From assembly GCA_003104975.1 (NCBI GenBank), contig PQAM01000014.1, positions 36,727-100,726 on the forward strand: a stretch of DNA of 64,000 nucleotides, written 5' to 3'. The stretch is from Candidatus Methylomirabilota bacterium (GTDB taxonomy: Bacteria; Methylomirabilota; Methylomirabilia; Methylomirabilales; Methylomirabilaceae). Positions 54,479 through 63,573 of this stretch are shown here, piece by piece. Each line of letters begins with the position of its first letter. Positions within the stretch are counted from its first letter, which is position 1. The notes beneath the pieces were generated by a model. That model worked only from the letters and a program-made list of their open reading frames with translations, was not told the origin of the DNA and did no database searches. The position numbers and the translations under genes were made by a program.

Positions 54479-56074
54479 ATGTATACGATGTATTTCGGCC
54501 TCACCGAGGCCCCGTTCTCCATGACGCCCGATCCGCGCTATCTCTACATGAGTGAGCGCCACCGTGAAGCCCTGGCACACCTTCTCTACGGGGTCGCAGA
54601 AGGCGGCGGATTCGTGCAGCTCACCGGCGAGGTTGGAACCGGAAAGACGACACTCTGTCGGTGTCTGCTGGAGCAACTGCCGCCCCGCGTGGATGTGGCT
54701 CTCATCCTCAATCCGCGGCTCACGGATATCGAGCTGCTCGCCGTGGTGTGCGACGAACTCCGCATCTCGTATCCTGCCGGCACGACCAGCGGAAAGCTCA
54801 TCGTCGACGCGCTCTACCGACACCTGCTCGATGCGCACGCGCAGGGACGTCGCACGGTGCTCGTCGTCGACGAGGCGCAGGACCTCGCCACCGATGTCCT
54901 GGAGCAGATCCGGCTGCTGACGAATCTCGAGACCCCAACCCAGAAGCTCCTGCAGATCATCCTCATCGGCCAGCCGGAGTTGATCCGAGTGCTCGACAAG
55001 GAAGAGCTCCGGCAATTGGCCCAGCGGGTCACCGCGCGCTATCACCTGCTGGCGTTCTCCGAGGACGACACGCGAGCCTATATCGTTCATCGAATCCAGA
55101 TCGCCGGCCAGAAGAACACGATCTTCACCGAGGCGGCGATGCGCGCAGTGCACGGGGCGGCGCGCGGCATCCCGCGGCTGATCAACGCCATCTGCGACCG
55201 CGCGCTGCTCGGGGCATACACGCAAGACCAACGTCGTGTCATGGCCGCCACGGTGCGCCGCGCGGCGAGCGAGGTGCTCGGCGAGACGCTTCCGCCGCGG
55301 CCCGCGCGTCGGTGGCAGTGGGCGGGCGCAGTGGTGCTCGTCGCAGTGCTCGCCACCGGCACGTGGGTACTCTTCACTCAGCGGCAGACGTGGTTGATCC
55401 GGCGTGCCGTGATCCCGAGTGCGATGAATCCGACCCCGACGTCCGCGACACTGTCGGCACTCCTCTCGGATCCCTCGCTACACGCCGACAGGAAGTCGGC
55501 CTTCGCCAGCCTCTATGCGAGCTGGCGCCTTGACGTCGACGACTCCATGGATAACCTCGGGTGCGAGCGCGGTCGGTCCGAAGGACTTCAGTGTCTCTTC
55601 AAGACGGGCACGTGGGGCAAGCTCCGGCGATTCAACCTGCCGGCCATCATCGAGCTGTCGACGCCGGCGGGAGATCGTCGGTACGCCACGGTGGTGGCCC
55701 TGGACGAGCAGAACGCGACCCTCGACTTCGGGGGAGGGCGACACGTGTTCCCGCTGAGCGAGATCGACCTCTACTGGGATGGTCCGTTCATTCTCCTCTG
55801 GAAGGCGCCCGAGTTGAGCTCGGTTCCCATCAGACCGGGCACGCGCGGCAAGGACGTGGAGTGGGTGCGAGAGCAGCTCGCCGAGTTCGACGGCGTCCAC
55901 GGAGGAGGACCGAATCGCCAGGTCTTCGACGACAACCTCCGCGCCCGGGTGATCGCCTTCCAGCGTAGTCGGTCGCTCATGGCCGACGGGATCGTCGGAA
56001 AGGAGACGCTGACCCATTTGAGCGCTGCCCAGCGCGATCCAAAGGTGCCTCGCCTCCGGCGGGTAGGCTCGTAG
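54479..56074 (+). CDS. gspA: GspA/ExeA-like ATPase with C39-like and peptidoglycan-binding domains
   Basis: A 531-residue inner membrane ATPase that helps build the type II secretion secretin through the cell wall. Seen: MYTMYFGLTEAPFSMTPDPR at the start (typical of ExeA), an AAA+ domain with Walker A GEVGTGKTTLCRC (~residues 50-62) and Walker B TVLVVDEAQDL (~124-134), a TM helix WAGAVVLVAVLATGTWVLFT (~282-301), a peptidase C39-like domain (~350-440, catalytic residues lost or not seen) and a C-terminal peptidoglycan-binding domain (IRPGTRGKDVEWVREQLAEF, ~450-469). gspB follows after 7 bases. GC content is distinctly higher than in the surrounding genes. Confidence 0.88.
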   Translation: MYTMYFGLTEAPFSMTPDPRYLYMSERHREALAHLLYGVAEGGGFVQLTGEVGTGKTTLCRCLLEQLPPRVDVALILNPRLTDIELLAVVCDELRISYPAGTTSGKLIVDALYRHLLDAHAQGRRTVLVVDEAQDLATDVLEQIRLLTNLETPTQKLLQIILIGQPELIRVLDKEELRQLAQRVTARYHLLAFSEDDTRAYIVHRIQIAGQKNTIFTEAAMRAVHGAARGIPRLINAICDRALLGAYTQDQRRVMAATVRRAASEVLGETLPPRPARRWQWAGAVVLVAVLATGTWVLFTQRQTWLIRRAVIPSAMNPTPTSATLSALLSDPSLHADRKSAFASLYASWRLDVDDSMDNLGCERGRSEGLQCLFKTGTWGKLRRFNLPAIIELSTPAGDRRYATVVALDEQNATLDFGGGRHVFPLSEIDLYWDGPFILLWKAPELSSVPIRPGTRGKDVEWVREQLAEFDGVHGGGPNRQVFDDNLRARVIAFQRSRSLMADGIVGKETLTHLSAAQRDPKVPRLRRVGS

Positions 56075-56081
56075 GCCGCAC

Positions 56082-56894
56082 ATGTCCTATATCCTCGATG
56101 CATTGAAGAAGGCCGACCGGGATCGACACCCGGTGGCCGTTCCCACGCTGGCAACCGTCCACCGGGCGCCGGCGCCTCCTTCACGGCGCCGGCGCCTCTG
56201 GCCGTGGATCGCCGGTGCGGTGATCGTTGTGAACGTGGGCGTCTGGCTGTGGCTGTTGCGCTCGTCGCCCTCTGTCCCCAACAGAGCTATGGTGAGCGCG
56301 ACTCGGGCGCCTGTGGCATCCCCGGTACCGGCGCCGCCGGAGCACGCCGCGCGGGCGCGTCCCGTCGGGCCCGTCGCCACACCGGATGCGCCGGACACGG
56401 CAGCGATTGCCGTGCCGGCGTCGCACGTCCCACCCTCTGCAACGAGGAGCGCACCCTCCGTGCCCCTGTTGCGACTGGAGCAACATCCTGACGCGGCCCC
56501 GCGGGCCGCGGCGAAGCCGTCGCACGTGACATCCTCCGGAGCGGCTGCCCCGAGGTCCGCCTCGCCTCCGAAGCCTGAGACCGCGCCGGAGAAGTCCCCG
56601 GCTCCTGCAGTGGACTCGGCTCGCGTGAAGCCCTTGGAGCGAGATCCGGCGACACCGCCGGCGTCTCAAGAACCGCCGGTTCCTCAAGAGGTCTTCGCGA
56701 ATCTGCACCTCCAGGTTCACGTCTATTCCGAGGTCCCCGCACAGCGCTGGGTCTTCATCAACAACCACAAGTACGTCGAAGGCCAGCGGATTGACGCCAA
56801 TCTCGTGATCGAGAGCATCACGTCCGACGGGGTCTTCGTGAGCTATCAGGGCAAGCGGGTGTTGCTCCAAACCGATCAGTCCGCCTCTCGCTGA
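56082..56894 (+). CDS. gspB: GspB-like general secretion pathway protein
   Basis: A 270-residue partner of GspA. Seen: the typical N-terminal MSYILDALKKADRDR (GspB start), a membrane helix ~38-56 (LWPWIAGAVIVVNVGVWLWL), a long low-complexity Pro/Ala/Ser linker (~65-205) and the conserved C-terminal domain LHLQVHVYSEVPAQRWVFIN with NHKYVEGQRIDANLVIESIT. The linker spans the periplasm and the end domain likely contacts the secretin. No secretin or pilus genes are in the window, so the rest of the system must lie elsewhere or be missing. Confidence 0.9.
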   Translation: MSYILDALKKADRDRHPVAVPTLATVHRAPAPPSRRRRLWPWIAGAVIVVNVGVWLWLLRSSPSVPNRAMVSATRAPVASPVPAPPEHAARARPVGPVATPDAPDTAAIAVPASHVPPSATRSAPSVPLLRLEQHPDAAPRAAAKPSHVTSSGAAAPRSASPPKPETAPEKSPAPAVDSARVKPLERDPATPPASQEPPVPQEVFANLHLQVHVYSEVPAQRWVFINNHKYVEGQRIDANLVIESITSDGVFVSYQGKRVLLQTDQSASR

Positions 56895-56991
56895 CGAGCG
56901 CAAAGAGGTTCGTGTCGGCTACGTACAACATCGGTGACATCGGTCGTCCGACAGCATAGGTATAAGGTCGGTCGAGAAAGGAGTGGTTGGA

Positions 56992-57291
56992 ATGTCGGAT
57001 CAAGGGGTGCGGGTGGTGGCCCGCGTTGTTGCTCGCCCTGGAAAGATAGAGGAGCTTCGGGTGGTGTTGCAGGGGCTGGTCGAGCCCACGCGCAGGGAGC
57101 CGGGGTGCGTAACGTACGAACTGCTTCAGAATAGAGCCGATCCGACCGATTTTACGTTTGTGGAAGAGTGGCGAAGCGAAGCAGAACTTGACGCACACTT
57201 ACAGTCGTCACACGTGCGAAACGCCCGTTTGAAGTTCCCGGAGCTGGCTGCCGCCGATCCGGATATCCGCCGGTACTCGGTCGTCAAGTAA
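56992..57291 (+). CDS. Antibiotic biosynthesis monooxygenase-domain protein (intact copy)
   Basis: A 99-residue ABM-fold protein. Seen: VRVVARVVARPGKIEELRVV near the start, LVEPTRREPGCVTYELLQNR (~residues 34-53), DFTFVEEWRSEAELDAHLQS (~59-78) and a late RRYSVVK. ABM-fold proteins are quinol or small-molecule oxidases and detoxifying enzymes; its own substrate is unknown. The ATG at 56992 has AAAGGAG 8 bases upstream. A degraded copy of the first half sits at 54038, before gspA. Confidence 0.85.
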   Translation: MSDQGVRVVARVVARPGKIEELRVVLQGLVEPTRREPGCVTYELLQNRADPTDFTFVEEWRSEAELDAHLQSSHVRNARLKFPELAAADPDIRRYSVVK

Positions 57292-57422
57292 TCCCTCCTT
57301 ACCGCTTGCCTTGATATGCTATGCCGGATGTGTTACGTTCTCGAACGATGATGCGGACTGCCTCTGTATAGACACGTTCGGACAGATCAGCAAAGGACCT
57401 AAAGACCCCAACAGGATACGAG

Positions 57423-60215
57423 ATGTCGCGAGAGAAAGAGAAAAAGATCGGATACGATCCTCACGGGATTGAAGAGCGCTGGGCCAAGGCATGGGAGGAG
57501 GCCGGCGCAAGCCACGTTGACGAGTCGTTACCGAAGCCGCCGTATGCCATTGTCATCCCGCCGCCCAACATCACCGGCTTCCTGCACATCGGCCACGCCA
57601 TGAACAACACGCTGCAGGATATCCTGATCCGATGGCGGCGGATGCAGGGGTATAATGCCCTCTGGGTTCCGGGTACCGACCATGCGGGGATCGCGACGCA
57701 GAACGTTGTTGAGCGGCAGCTTCGATCCGAAGGCGTTGAGTGTGAGGCGCTCGGGCGAGAAGGGTTCGTCGCGCGTGTCTGGAAGTGGAAGGAGGAGTCA
57801 GGCGGCACGATTATCCGCCAGCTTAAGCGGCTGGGCGCGTTCTGCGACTGGGATCGGGAGTGTTTTACCATGGACGAGCCCCGCCAGCGAGCGGTCCGCG
57901 AGGTGTTTGTCCGGCTATTCGAGGAGGGGCTGATCTATCGTGGCGAGCGGCTGATCAACTGGTGTCCGCGCTGCCGGACGGCGCTGTCGGATATCGAGGT
58001 GGAGCACGAGGATACTCAGGGTCTTTTCTATCATATCGCGTATCCGTTGGCGGATGACCCGACAACCCGGCTGGTCGTGGCGACCACCCGCCCCGAAACG
58101 ATGCTGGCCGACACCGCCGTGGCGGTCCACCCGGACGACCCGCGCTACAATCGGTTCATTGGCCGTCAGGTGAAACTCCCGCTGACCGGGCGGGTCATCC
58201 CCGTAGTGGGCGATTCCATTCTTGTGGATCGGGAGTTCGGTACCGGGGCGGTGAAGATCACCCCGGCTCACGATTTCAATGACTTCGAGGCGGGTGAGCG
58301 GCACGGCCTGCCGCGGATTGCGCTGTTCGACGAGAGCGGTCGGATCGCGAGTTCGATAGTTGACGCGCAGATCGAGCCCGCGCTCTATCGCGAGATCGCA
58401 GGACTTGAGGCGGAAAAGGCTCGTGAGGTTGTTGTGGGGCGGTTGCGCGACCAGGGCCTGCTTGTGCAGGTCGACGCGCACCAGCATGCGGTCGGCAAGT
58501 GCTACCGCTGTCGGACGGTGGTGGAGCCGTTCCTTTCGCCACAATGGTTCGTCAAGGTCGGGCCGCTGGCCGATCCTGCTATCCGGGCGGTGGAGGAGGG
58601 GCGAACCAGATTTGTCCCCCAGCATTGGGAGAATACCTACTTTGCCTGGATGCGGAATATCAAGGATTGGTGCATCTCGCGCCAGCTCTGGTGGGGGCAC
58701 CAGGTTCCGGCCTGGTACTGTCGGAGGTGCGATCAGCATAACCTGATTCTTGAAGCGACCGATGCGGGGGCCCACAGGATCCTTCGCGATGCTGCGCCGA
58801 TTGTTGCCACATCGCCTCCTGCCGCCTGTCCTCGATGCGGCGGATCGGAGTTGGTTCGGGACCCCGATGTCCTCGACACCTGGTTCTCATCGGCCCTCTG
58901 GCCCTTCTCAACGATGGGCTGGCCGGAACAGACCGAGCTGCTCCGCCGGTTCTATCCGACCTCAACGCTCGTCACCAGCTTCGACATTATCTTTTTCTGG
59001 GTCGCCAGGATGATGATGATGGGACTCAAGTTCATGAACGATGTCCCGTTCCGGGAGGTCTATATCCATGCCCTCGTGCGCGACGCCGAAGGGCAGAAGA
59101 TGTCGAAGTCAAAAGGCAACGTCATCGATCCGCTGGTAGTCATTGAGGACTACGGGGCCGATGCCTTCCGCTTTACCCTGGCCGCACTGGCGGCCCAAGG
59201 CCGCGACATCCGGCTGTCGGAAGAGCGGATCGAGGGGTATCGCCACTTCTGCAACAAACTATGGAACGCCCATCAGTTCCTCGCCCGATACCTGCCGCTT
59301 CTCGAAGGTTCCACACGGACGGTCGTCGACGAGGGCGGTTTGAAAACCGCCCCTGCACTTGATCTGGCGGATCGGTGGCTGCTCAGCCGACTGCACGGCC
59401 TGATCGGATCGGTGACGACGGCGCTGGAGGAGTACCGGTTCAATGAGGCGGCGTCGGCCCTCTATCAGTTCGTCTGGCACGAATACTGCGACTGGTATCT
59501 GGAGATGGTGAAGTCTCGCCTTACCTCGGAGGGGTCGAGTCGGGAACAACGGCAGGCCGGGGTTGCCATACTGCTGCTGGGGCTGGAGACCACGCTGCGC
59601 CTGCTGCACCCGTTCATGCCGTTCATTACGGAAGAGATCTGGCAGCAACTGCCGGGCCGCGAAGGGACCAGCCTGATGCAGGACCACTGGCCCAAGGCCG
59701 AACCGGCGTGGGAGGCGGCCGATACCGAGGCCTCGATAGGTCTTCTGATGGAGCTGACGCGGGCGGCCCGGGACCTCCGTTCGGATCTGGAGATTGCGCC
59801 GTCGAAATCGATCCGGCTGGTGCTCCGGACCTCATCCGACGATGACGACAGAGCGATAGAGACGGTCAGGCCGTACCTCGCCGCGCTTACGCGCGCGGAG
59901 CAGGTGGCCTTCGGGCAACATCTGGATCGACCGTCGCCGGCCGCAGTGGGTCTGGTAAGCGGCATTGAGGTACACCTGCCGGTCGACGACCTCTCGCTCT
60001 TTACGACCAGGCAGCAGAAGCTGCGGCGTGAGCTGGACAAGGTGGAGCAGGAGCTGGCGCGGATAGACAAAAAGCTCAGCAACGCGGATTTCGTTGCGAA
60101 GGCGCCGGCGGAGGTGGTGGCCAAGCAGCGGGATGAGCAGGCCCGGCTCATGGATACCAAGGTCAAGTTGCTGCAGCACCTTGAACGGATCGACCAGCTT
60201 TTGCGACCTGCCTGA
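57423..60215 (+). CDS. valS: Valyl-tRNA synthetase
   Basis: ValS charges tRNA-Val in the cytoplasm. Seen: a 930-residue class I enzyme with the HIGH motif in PPPNITGFLHIGHAMNNTLQ (~residues 41-60), an editing domain with TTRPETMLADTAVAVHP (~222-238) and DREFGTGAVKITPAHDFND (~269-287), the KMSKS signature in GQKMSKSKGN (~558-567), an anticodon-binding domain (~650-800) and a C-terminal coiled coil (~860-925) rich in Lys/Glu. Length is normal. The 131-base leader has no clear T-box, so regulation is not evident from sequence. Confidence 0.97.
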   Translation: MSREKEKKIGYDPHGIEERWAKAWEEAGASHVDESLPKPPYAIVIPPPNITGFLHIGHAMNNTLQDILIRWRRMQGYNALWVPGTDHAGIATQNVVERQLRSEGVECEALGREGFVARVWKWKEESGGTIIRQLKRLGAFCDWDRECFTMDEPRQRAVREVFVRLFEEGLIYRGERLINWCPRCRTALSDIEVEHEDTQGLFYHIAYPLADDPTTRLVVATTRPETMLADTAVAVHPDDPRYNRFIGRQVKLPLTGRVIPVVGDSILVDREFGTGAVKITPAHDFNDFEAGERHGLPRIALFDESGRIASSIVDAQIEPALYREIAGLEAEKAREVVVGRLRDQGLLVQVDAHQHAVGKCYRCRTVVEPFLSPQWFVKVGPLADPAIRAVEEGRTRFVPQHWENTYFAWMRNIKDWCISRQLWWGHQVPAWYCRRCDQHNLILEATDAGAHRILRDAAPIVATSPPAACPRCGGSELVRDPDVLDTWFSSALWPFSTMGWPEQTELLRRFYPTSTLVTSFDIIFFWVARMMMMGLKFMNDVPFREVYIHALVRDAEGQKMSKSKGNVIDPLVVIEDYGADAFRFTLAALAAQGRDIRLSEERIEGYRHFCNKLWNAHQFLARYLPLLEGSTRTVVDEGGLKTAPALDLADRWLLSRLHGLIGSVTTALEEYRFNEAASALYQFVWHEYCDWYLEMVKSRLTSEGSSREQRQAGVAILLLGLETTLRLLHPFMPFITEEIWQQLPGREGTSLMQDHWPKAEPAWEAADTEASIGLLMELTRAARDLRSDLEIAPSKSIRLVLRTSSDDDDRAIETVRPYLAALTRAEQVAFGQHLDRPSPAAVGLVSGIEVHLPVDDLSLFTTRQQKLRRELDKVEQELARIDKKLSNADFVAKAPAEVVAKQRDEQARLMDTKVKLLQHLERIDQLLRPA

Positions 60216-60239
60216 CGCAGGCAGTTAGTGGCGTGTATT

Positions 60240-60400
60240 CGAAATTCGTCACATATTTCTGGCCGTCATTCCGGCCAAGCCCGCACCGCGGGCGCGAGCC
60301 GGAACCCAGGGAATCACGCGAGTTCTGGATTCCCGCTTTTGCGGGAATGACGACACGCAGACCGCTGATTTCCTCATCGAGCTTCTGACTCGGAACACTG
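60240..60400 (+). repeat. MITE-like repeat, long copy H
   Basis: Core from GCCGTCATTCCGGCCAAGCC to TTTTGCGGGAATGACG, then the right flank TTCCTCATCGAGCTTCTGAC ending GGAACACT (60392-60399), which is close to the complement of the AGTGTCC left end seen in copy E. It fills the gap between valS and birA. Confidence 0.78.
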
Positions 60401-60407
60401 GGCGATT

Positions 60408-61220
60408 GTGATGAGCCATCAGGAACTCTTGACGCCGTTACGGGAGGCGGAGATCCGGGCCGGCCTGACGACGCGCAGGGTCGGGACCGTCATCCACCTG
60501 TTCCAGGATGTCGAGTCGACCAACGACGAGGCGGCGGCGCTGGCCGGCCGCGATGAGGCGGATGGCGCGCTTGTCATTGCGGAGCGGCAGCGACGGGGGC
60601 GCGGTCGGCTCGGCCGTCGATGGGAATCGCCGATGGGGCTGGGGCTGTACGTGTCCGTAATTCTAAGGCCGCCGATTCCGCCGAAGAGCGCTCCCATGCT
60701 GACCCTGATGGGCTCGGTAGCCGGCGCCGAGGCGATCGAGCGGACGACGGGACTCACGACAGCGCTCAAGTGGCCCAACGACCTGATCCTGCACGGCCGA
60801 AAGGTGGGCGGCATTCTTGGCGAAATGGCGGTCGGGGGCGCCAGCCTTCTGTACGTCATCCTTGGGATCGGCATTAATGCGAATCAGACCGAGGCCAACT
60901 TTGCAGGTGAGTTGCGCGAAATCGCCACTTCACTGCGCATTGAGGCCGGGCATCCCCTCGATCGAACGGCGATGGCGCGGTTGTTAATTGAGAGCCTCGA
61001 TGGTTGGTACGATCGGTTGTTGAGCGACGGCCCCCGACCCATTCTCGAGCAGGTCAGGCGCCGTTGTCTGACGGTGGGGCGAATGGTTGTAGCGCGATCC
61101 GGTGATGAAGAAGTGTCCGGCTTCGCGGTGGAGCTGGATGACCTGGGGCGACTGGTGGTCCGGGACGCGACAGGCGCATTGCATCACCTGGTGGCCGGTG
61201 ATGTGACGCTTGCGGGGTAG
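60408..61220 (+). CDS. birA: Biotin--[acetyl-CoA carboxylase] ligase
   Basis: This enzyme attaches biotin to carboxylase carrier proteins. Seen: a 270-residue protein with no N-terminal HTH, DVESTNDEAAALAGRDEADG (~residues 33-52), the biotin/ATP motif ERQRRGRGRLGRRWESPMGL (~58-77, GRGR/GRxW), LKWPNDLILHGRKVGGILGE (~123-142) and GIGINANQTEANF. The missing HTH means it is a monofunctional ligase, without the repressor role. Start is at GTG 60408 or ATG 60411; either fits. coaX follows 6 bases after the stop. Confidence 0.94.
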   Translation: MMSHQELLTPLREAEIRAGLTTRRVGTVIHLFQDVESTNDEAAALAGRDEADGALVIAERQRRGRGRLGRRWESPMGLGLYVSVILRPPIPPKSAPMLTLMGSVAGAEAIERTTGLTTALKWPNDLILHGRKVGGILGEMAVGGASLLYVILGIGINANQTEANFAGELREIATSLRIEAGHPLDRTAMARLLIESLDGWYDRLLSDGPRPILEQVRRRCLTVGRMVVARSGDEEVSGFAVELDDLGRLVVRDATGALHHLVAGDVTLAG

Positions 61221-61226
61221 ACGAAT

Positions 61227-61991
61227 ATGCTGCTCGCGCTGGACGTCGGCAACACCAATACGACGGTCGGACTGTTCGAGGGGAAGGAGCTTCGGACGCA
61301 CTGGAGGCTCAGCACCCGGCGGGACGGGACCGGCGACGAGTACGGGATATTGATCAGCAATTTGTTACACCTCGACGGGCTGGAGCCGAACCGGATTTCG
61401 GCCATGATTATCGCCTCGGTGGTTCCGCCGCTGCAGTCGTCCCTCAAAGAGATGGCCCATCGCTACTTCCGGATCGAGCCTCTAGTGGTCGGACCAGGGA
61501 TCACGACCGGCATGCCGATCCTGTACGACAGCCCGCGCGAGGTAGGGGCCGACCGAATCGTGAATGCAGTGGCGGCCTTCGAAACCTACGGTGGCCCGGC
61601 GATTGTGGTCGATTTTGGGACCGCTACCACCTTTGACGCAGTGTCGACCCAAGGGGAATATCTGGGTGGTGTCATCGCGCCGGGTATCGGGATCGCCGCC
61701 GAGGCCCTGTTTGAGCGGACCGCGAAGCTACCCCGGATCGACATCACGAAGCCGAACAGTGTGGTGGGAAAGACGACAGTGGCCAGCATGCAGTCGGGGC
61801 TCTTTTTCGGCTATCTGGGGCTGGTGGAAGGGATCGTGACGCGAATGCGCGAGGAGATGGGGGGCGATCCTATTGTGATCGGCACCGGGGGGCTCGCCCA
61901 TCTGATTCTTACCGAATCACCAAGCATCAAGCATGTGGACTCGCTGCTGACGCTGACCGGCCTTCGGATCATCTACGAACGCAACTTGTAG
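61227..61991 (+). CDS. coaX: Type III pantothenate kinase
   Basis: CoaX phosphorylates pantothenate, the first step to coenzyme A. Seen: the N-terminal phosphate loop MLLALDVGNTNTTVGLFEGK, GADRIVNAVAAFETYGGPAI and VVDFGTATTFDAVSTQGEYL (~residues 123-142), GGVIAPGIGIAAEALFERTA and VVGKTTVASMQSGLFFGYLG, the type III pattern. Length 254 is normal. birA and coaX are often adjacent. The TAG stop is part of a 28-base perfect palindrome that it shares with the stop of the convergent tatA. Confidence 0.95.
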   Translation: MLLALDVGNTNTTVGLFEGKELRTHWRLSTRRDGTGDEYGILISNLLHLDGLEPNRISAMIIASVVPPLQSSLKEMAHRYFRIEPLVVGPGITTGMPILYDSPREVGADRIVNAVAAFETYGGPAIVVDFGTATTFDAVSTQGEYLGGVIAPGIGIAAEALFERTAKLPRIDITKPNSVVGKTTVASMQSGLFFGYLGLVEGIVTRMREEMGGDPIVIGTGGLAHLILTESPSIKHVDSLLTLTGLRIIYERNL

Positions 61992-62015
61992 GGGCGATTC
62001 GCGAATCGCCCCTAC
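61988..62015. terminator. Perfect 28-base palindrome between convergent genes
   Basis: Arms GTAGGGGCGATTCG and CGAATCGCCCCTAC are perfectly complementary with no loop. It is the fourth GTAGGGGCG-family repeat. Its ends give the TAG stop of coaX (61989-61991) and, on the minus strand, the TAG stop of tatA (62014-62012). A two-way termination role is likely but not shown, as no T-run follows. Confidence 0.65.
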
Positions 62016-62263
62016 GCTTCTCGCTTCGTGCCGCAGTGGGGGCAGGCGGTCCACTCCTTCTGGAGCGGCCGGCGGCACTGGCTACAGGCGATCTCCTCGG
62101 TAGGCGTGGGCGGTACTTCCTTGGGGGACGATTCGACGGACTTCTTAAATTCGCGAATTGCTCCGCCGAGAGAGCTACCGATCTGCGGTAATTTGGCCGC
62201 GCCGAATACAACAAGGGCAATCAAAAGGATTATTATTAACTCCGGCATTCCGAGTCCAAACAT
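62012..62263 (-). CDS. tatA: TatA-type translocase component with a C-terminal zinc ribbon
   Basis: An 83-residue Tat translocase subunit. Seen: the N-terminal MFGLGMPELIIILLIALVVF (membrane helix, ~1-20), then GAAKLPQIGSSLGGAIREFK (the amphipathic helix and hinge FG..KLP.IG), a Ser/Pro linker (~43-55) and an unusual C-terminal CSQCRRPLQKEWTACPHCGTK (two CxxC pairs, ~60-78). Normal TatA proteins end in a charged, flexible tail without cysteines. The metal-binding tail is therefore an odd addition, which may regulate or anchor the subunit. Tat substrates in this window include MsrP and possibly the unknown protein at 18223. Confidence 0.88.
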   Translation of the reverse strand: MFGLGMPELIIILLIALVVFGAAKLPQIGSSLGGAIREFKKSVESSPKEVPPTPTEEIACSQCRRPLQKEWTACPHCGTKREA

Positions 62264-62355
62264 GGCTCCCTCGCTTTCTTAAGTTGCCCCCATCATATCC
62301 TACTTTTGTAACCGGATTCAACCATGAACGTCTGCGCCCCGGCTGGGGCGACAGC

Positions 62356-63555
62356 CTATTGGATGGCGGCAACAAGGGCTTCCGGCGCCAGAAGGCTCAC
62401 GCGGGTGCCTTTGCCGGGCGCGCTGTCGATGGTGAGCGCTCCGCCGATGGCCTCCAGTCGCACCCGGATGGTAAAGAGCCCGAAGCTCCCTGGCGAGGCG
62501 CCAGGGGCGGCGGCCGTCGCAGGCTCGAAGCCCTTGCCGTGATCCTCCACCGTGACCCGGACGGCCTCGTCGGTCCGCTCGAGGATCACCCGGGCTTCGG
62601 CCGCCTCTGCGTGCTTGACGACGTTGAACAGCAGTTCGCGGACGGCGTGAAACAGCAGCGCCGCAGTCTCTTTGCTGCTCGGGTCGGCGCCCGGCGCCGC
62701 CCGCACCGCAACCGCCAGCCCGTGCTGTTCCCGCATCTGCCGTCCAAGCCAGGCGAGTGCCGCCCCCAGCCCCAGCTCGTGCAGGACCAGCGGACTGAGC
62801 TGGCCGGTCAGCGCGCGTAACTCCTCCATCGAGGCGTCGAGCAGCGCGACGGCCTCATGAATCCGCCGGCGGAGCGCCGGATCGCTGAGCCTACTCTGCA
62901 CCATATTCAACCGAAACTTTGTCGCAGCCAGCCTCTGCTGGATGGAGTCGTGCAGCAACCGCGCGACCCGCTGACGCTCGCCCTCCTCGGCGGTGATCAG
63001 CTCCAGGGCCAACGCCCGCAGTTGGGCGGCGTGGGCTTTCTGCTCCGTCAAATCGGTCGCGGTCAGGCAGACGACCGCCTGCGTCTCGTCCACCCGTGCC
63101 GTGTTGACGTCGAGATAGCAGGGCAGCAGCGTGTCGTCTCCGTCGCGCAGCGCGATCTCCACGCCGCGACGCGTCTCGTCGCCTCGCAGCAAGCCGTGAA
63201 ACAGGCCGCGGTCGGCGGGCGCGATCCAATCGTGCATCGAGGAGCCGATCACCTGCTCCAGCGACGCGTTGACCATCTCGGCCAAGCGGCGATTGCCGTA
63301 CAGGACGAGACCGTCCTGGGTGAGTGTGGCCGCGCCCTGGTTCATCTGCTCGATCAGCAGGCGGTACGAATGGTCCGCGCCTTTCAGCGTAAAGACCTGT
63401 TCGCCCTGTGCGGTGGAGACGACGAGCGCGTCCGCCTCGCCGGTGCGGATGGCGCGCAGGGTCTCTTCGGCTTCGTCCAATCGCGCGCGCAGTGCCTGAT
63501 TCTCGGCGATGAGTTGCTGCTGCGTCGGGTTCGGTTGTTTCATCTCAGTGCCCAT
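62356..63555 (-). CDS. PAS-domain sensor histidine kinase (NarL-type partner)
   Basis: A 399-residue cytoplasmic kinase. Seen: an N-terminal coiled coil (~residues 8-45, NQALRARLDEAEETLRAIRT), a PAS domain (~65-180, with GLVLYGNRRLAEMVNASLEQ and DGDDTLLPCYLDVNTARVDE), a dimerisation/phosphotransfer region with the phospho-histidine in ERQRVARLLHDSIQQRLAAT (HisKA_3 type), and an ATPase with ELLFNVVKHAEAAEA (N box), EDHGKGFEP and SPGSFGLFTIRVRL (G boxes). No membrane helix is seen. Start 63555 or 63543. Two kaiB genes lie immediately upstream on the same strand, so it may be the output kinase of a Kai-like module. Confidence 0.88.
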   Translation of the reverse strand: MGTEMKQPNPTQQQLIAENQALRARLDEAEETLRAIRTGEADALVVSTAQGEQVFTLKGADHSYRLLIEQMNQGAATLTQDGLVLYGNRRLAEMVNASLEQVIGSSMHDWIAPADRGLFHGLLRGDETRRGVEIALRDGDDTLLPCYLDVNTARVDETQAVVCLTATDLTEQKAHAAQLRALALELITAEEGERQRVARLLHDSIQQRLAATKFRLNMVQSRLSDPALRRRIHEAVALLDASMEELRALTGQLSPLVLHELGLGAALAWLGRQMREQHGLAVAVRAAPGADPSSKETAALLFHAVRELLFNVVKHAEAAEARVILERTDEAVRVTVEDHGKGFEPATAAAPGASPGSFGLFTIRVRLEAIGGALTIDSAPGKGTRVSLLAPEALVAAIQ

Positions 63556-63573
63556 GGGCGTCCGGCACGGCGT

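Noticed and set aside
57292..57422. T-box or other riboswitch before valS
   Set aside because: The leader is only 131 bases. I found no T-box bulge (UGGN) in a terminator/antiterminator setting and no strong alternative stems.
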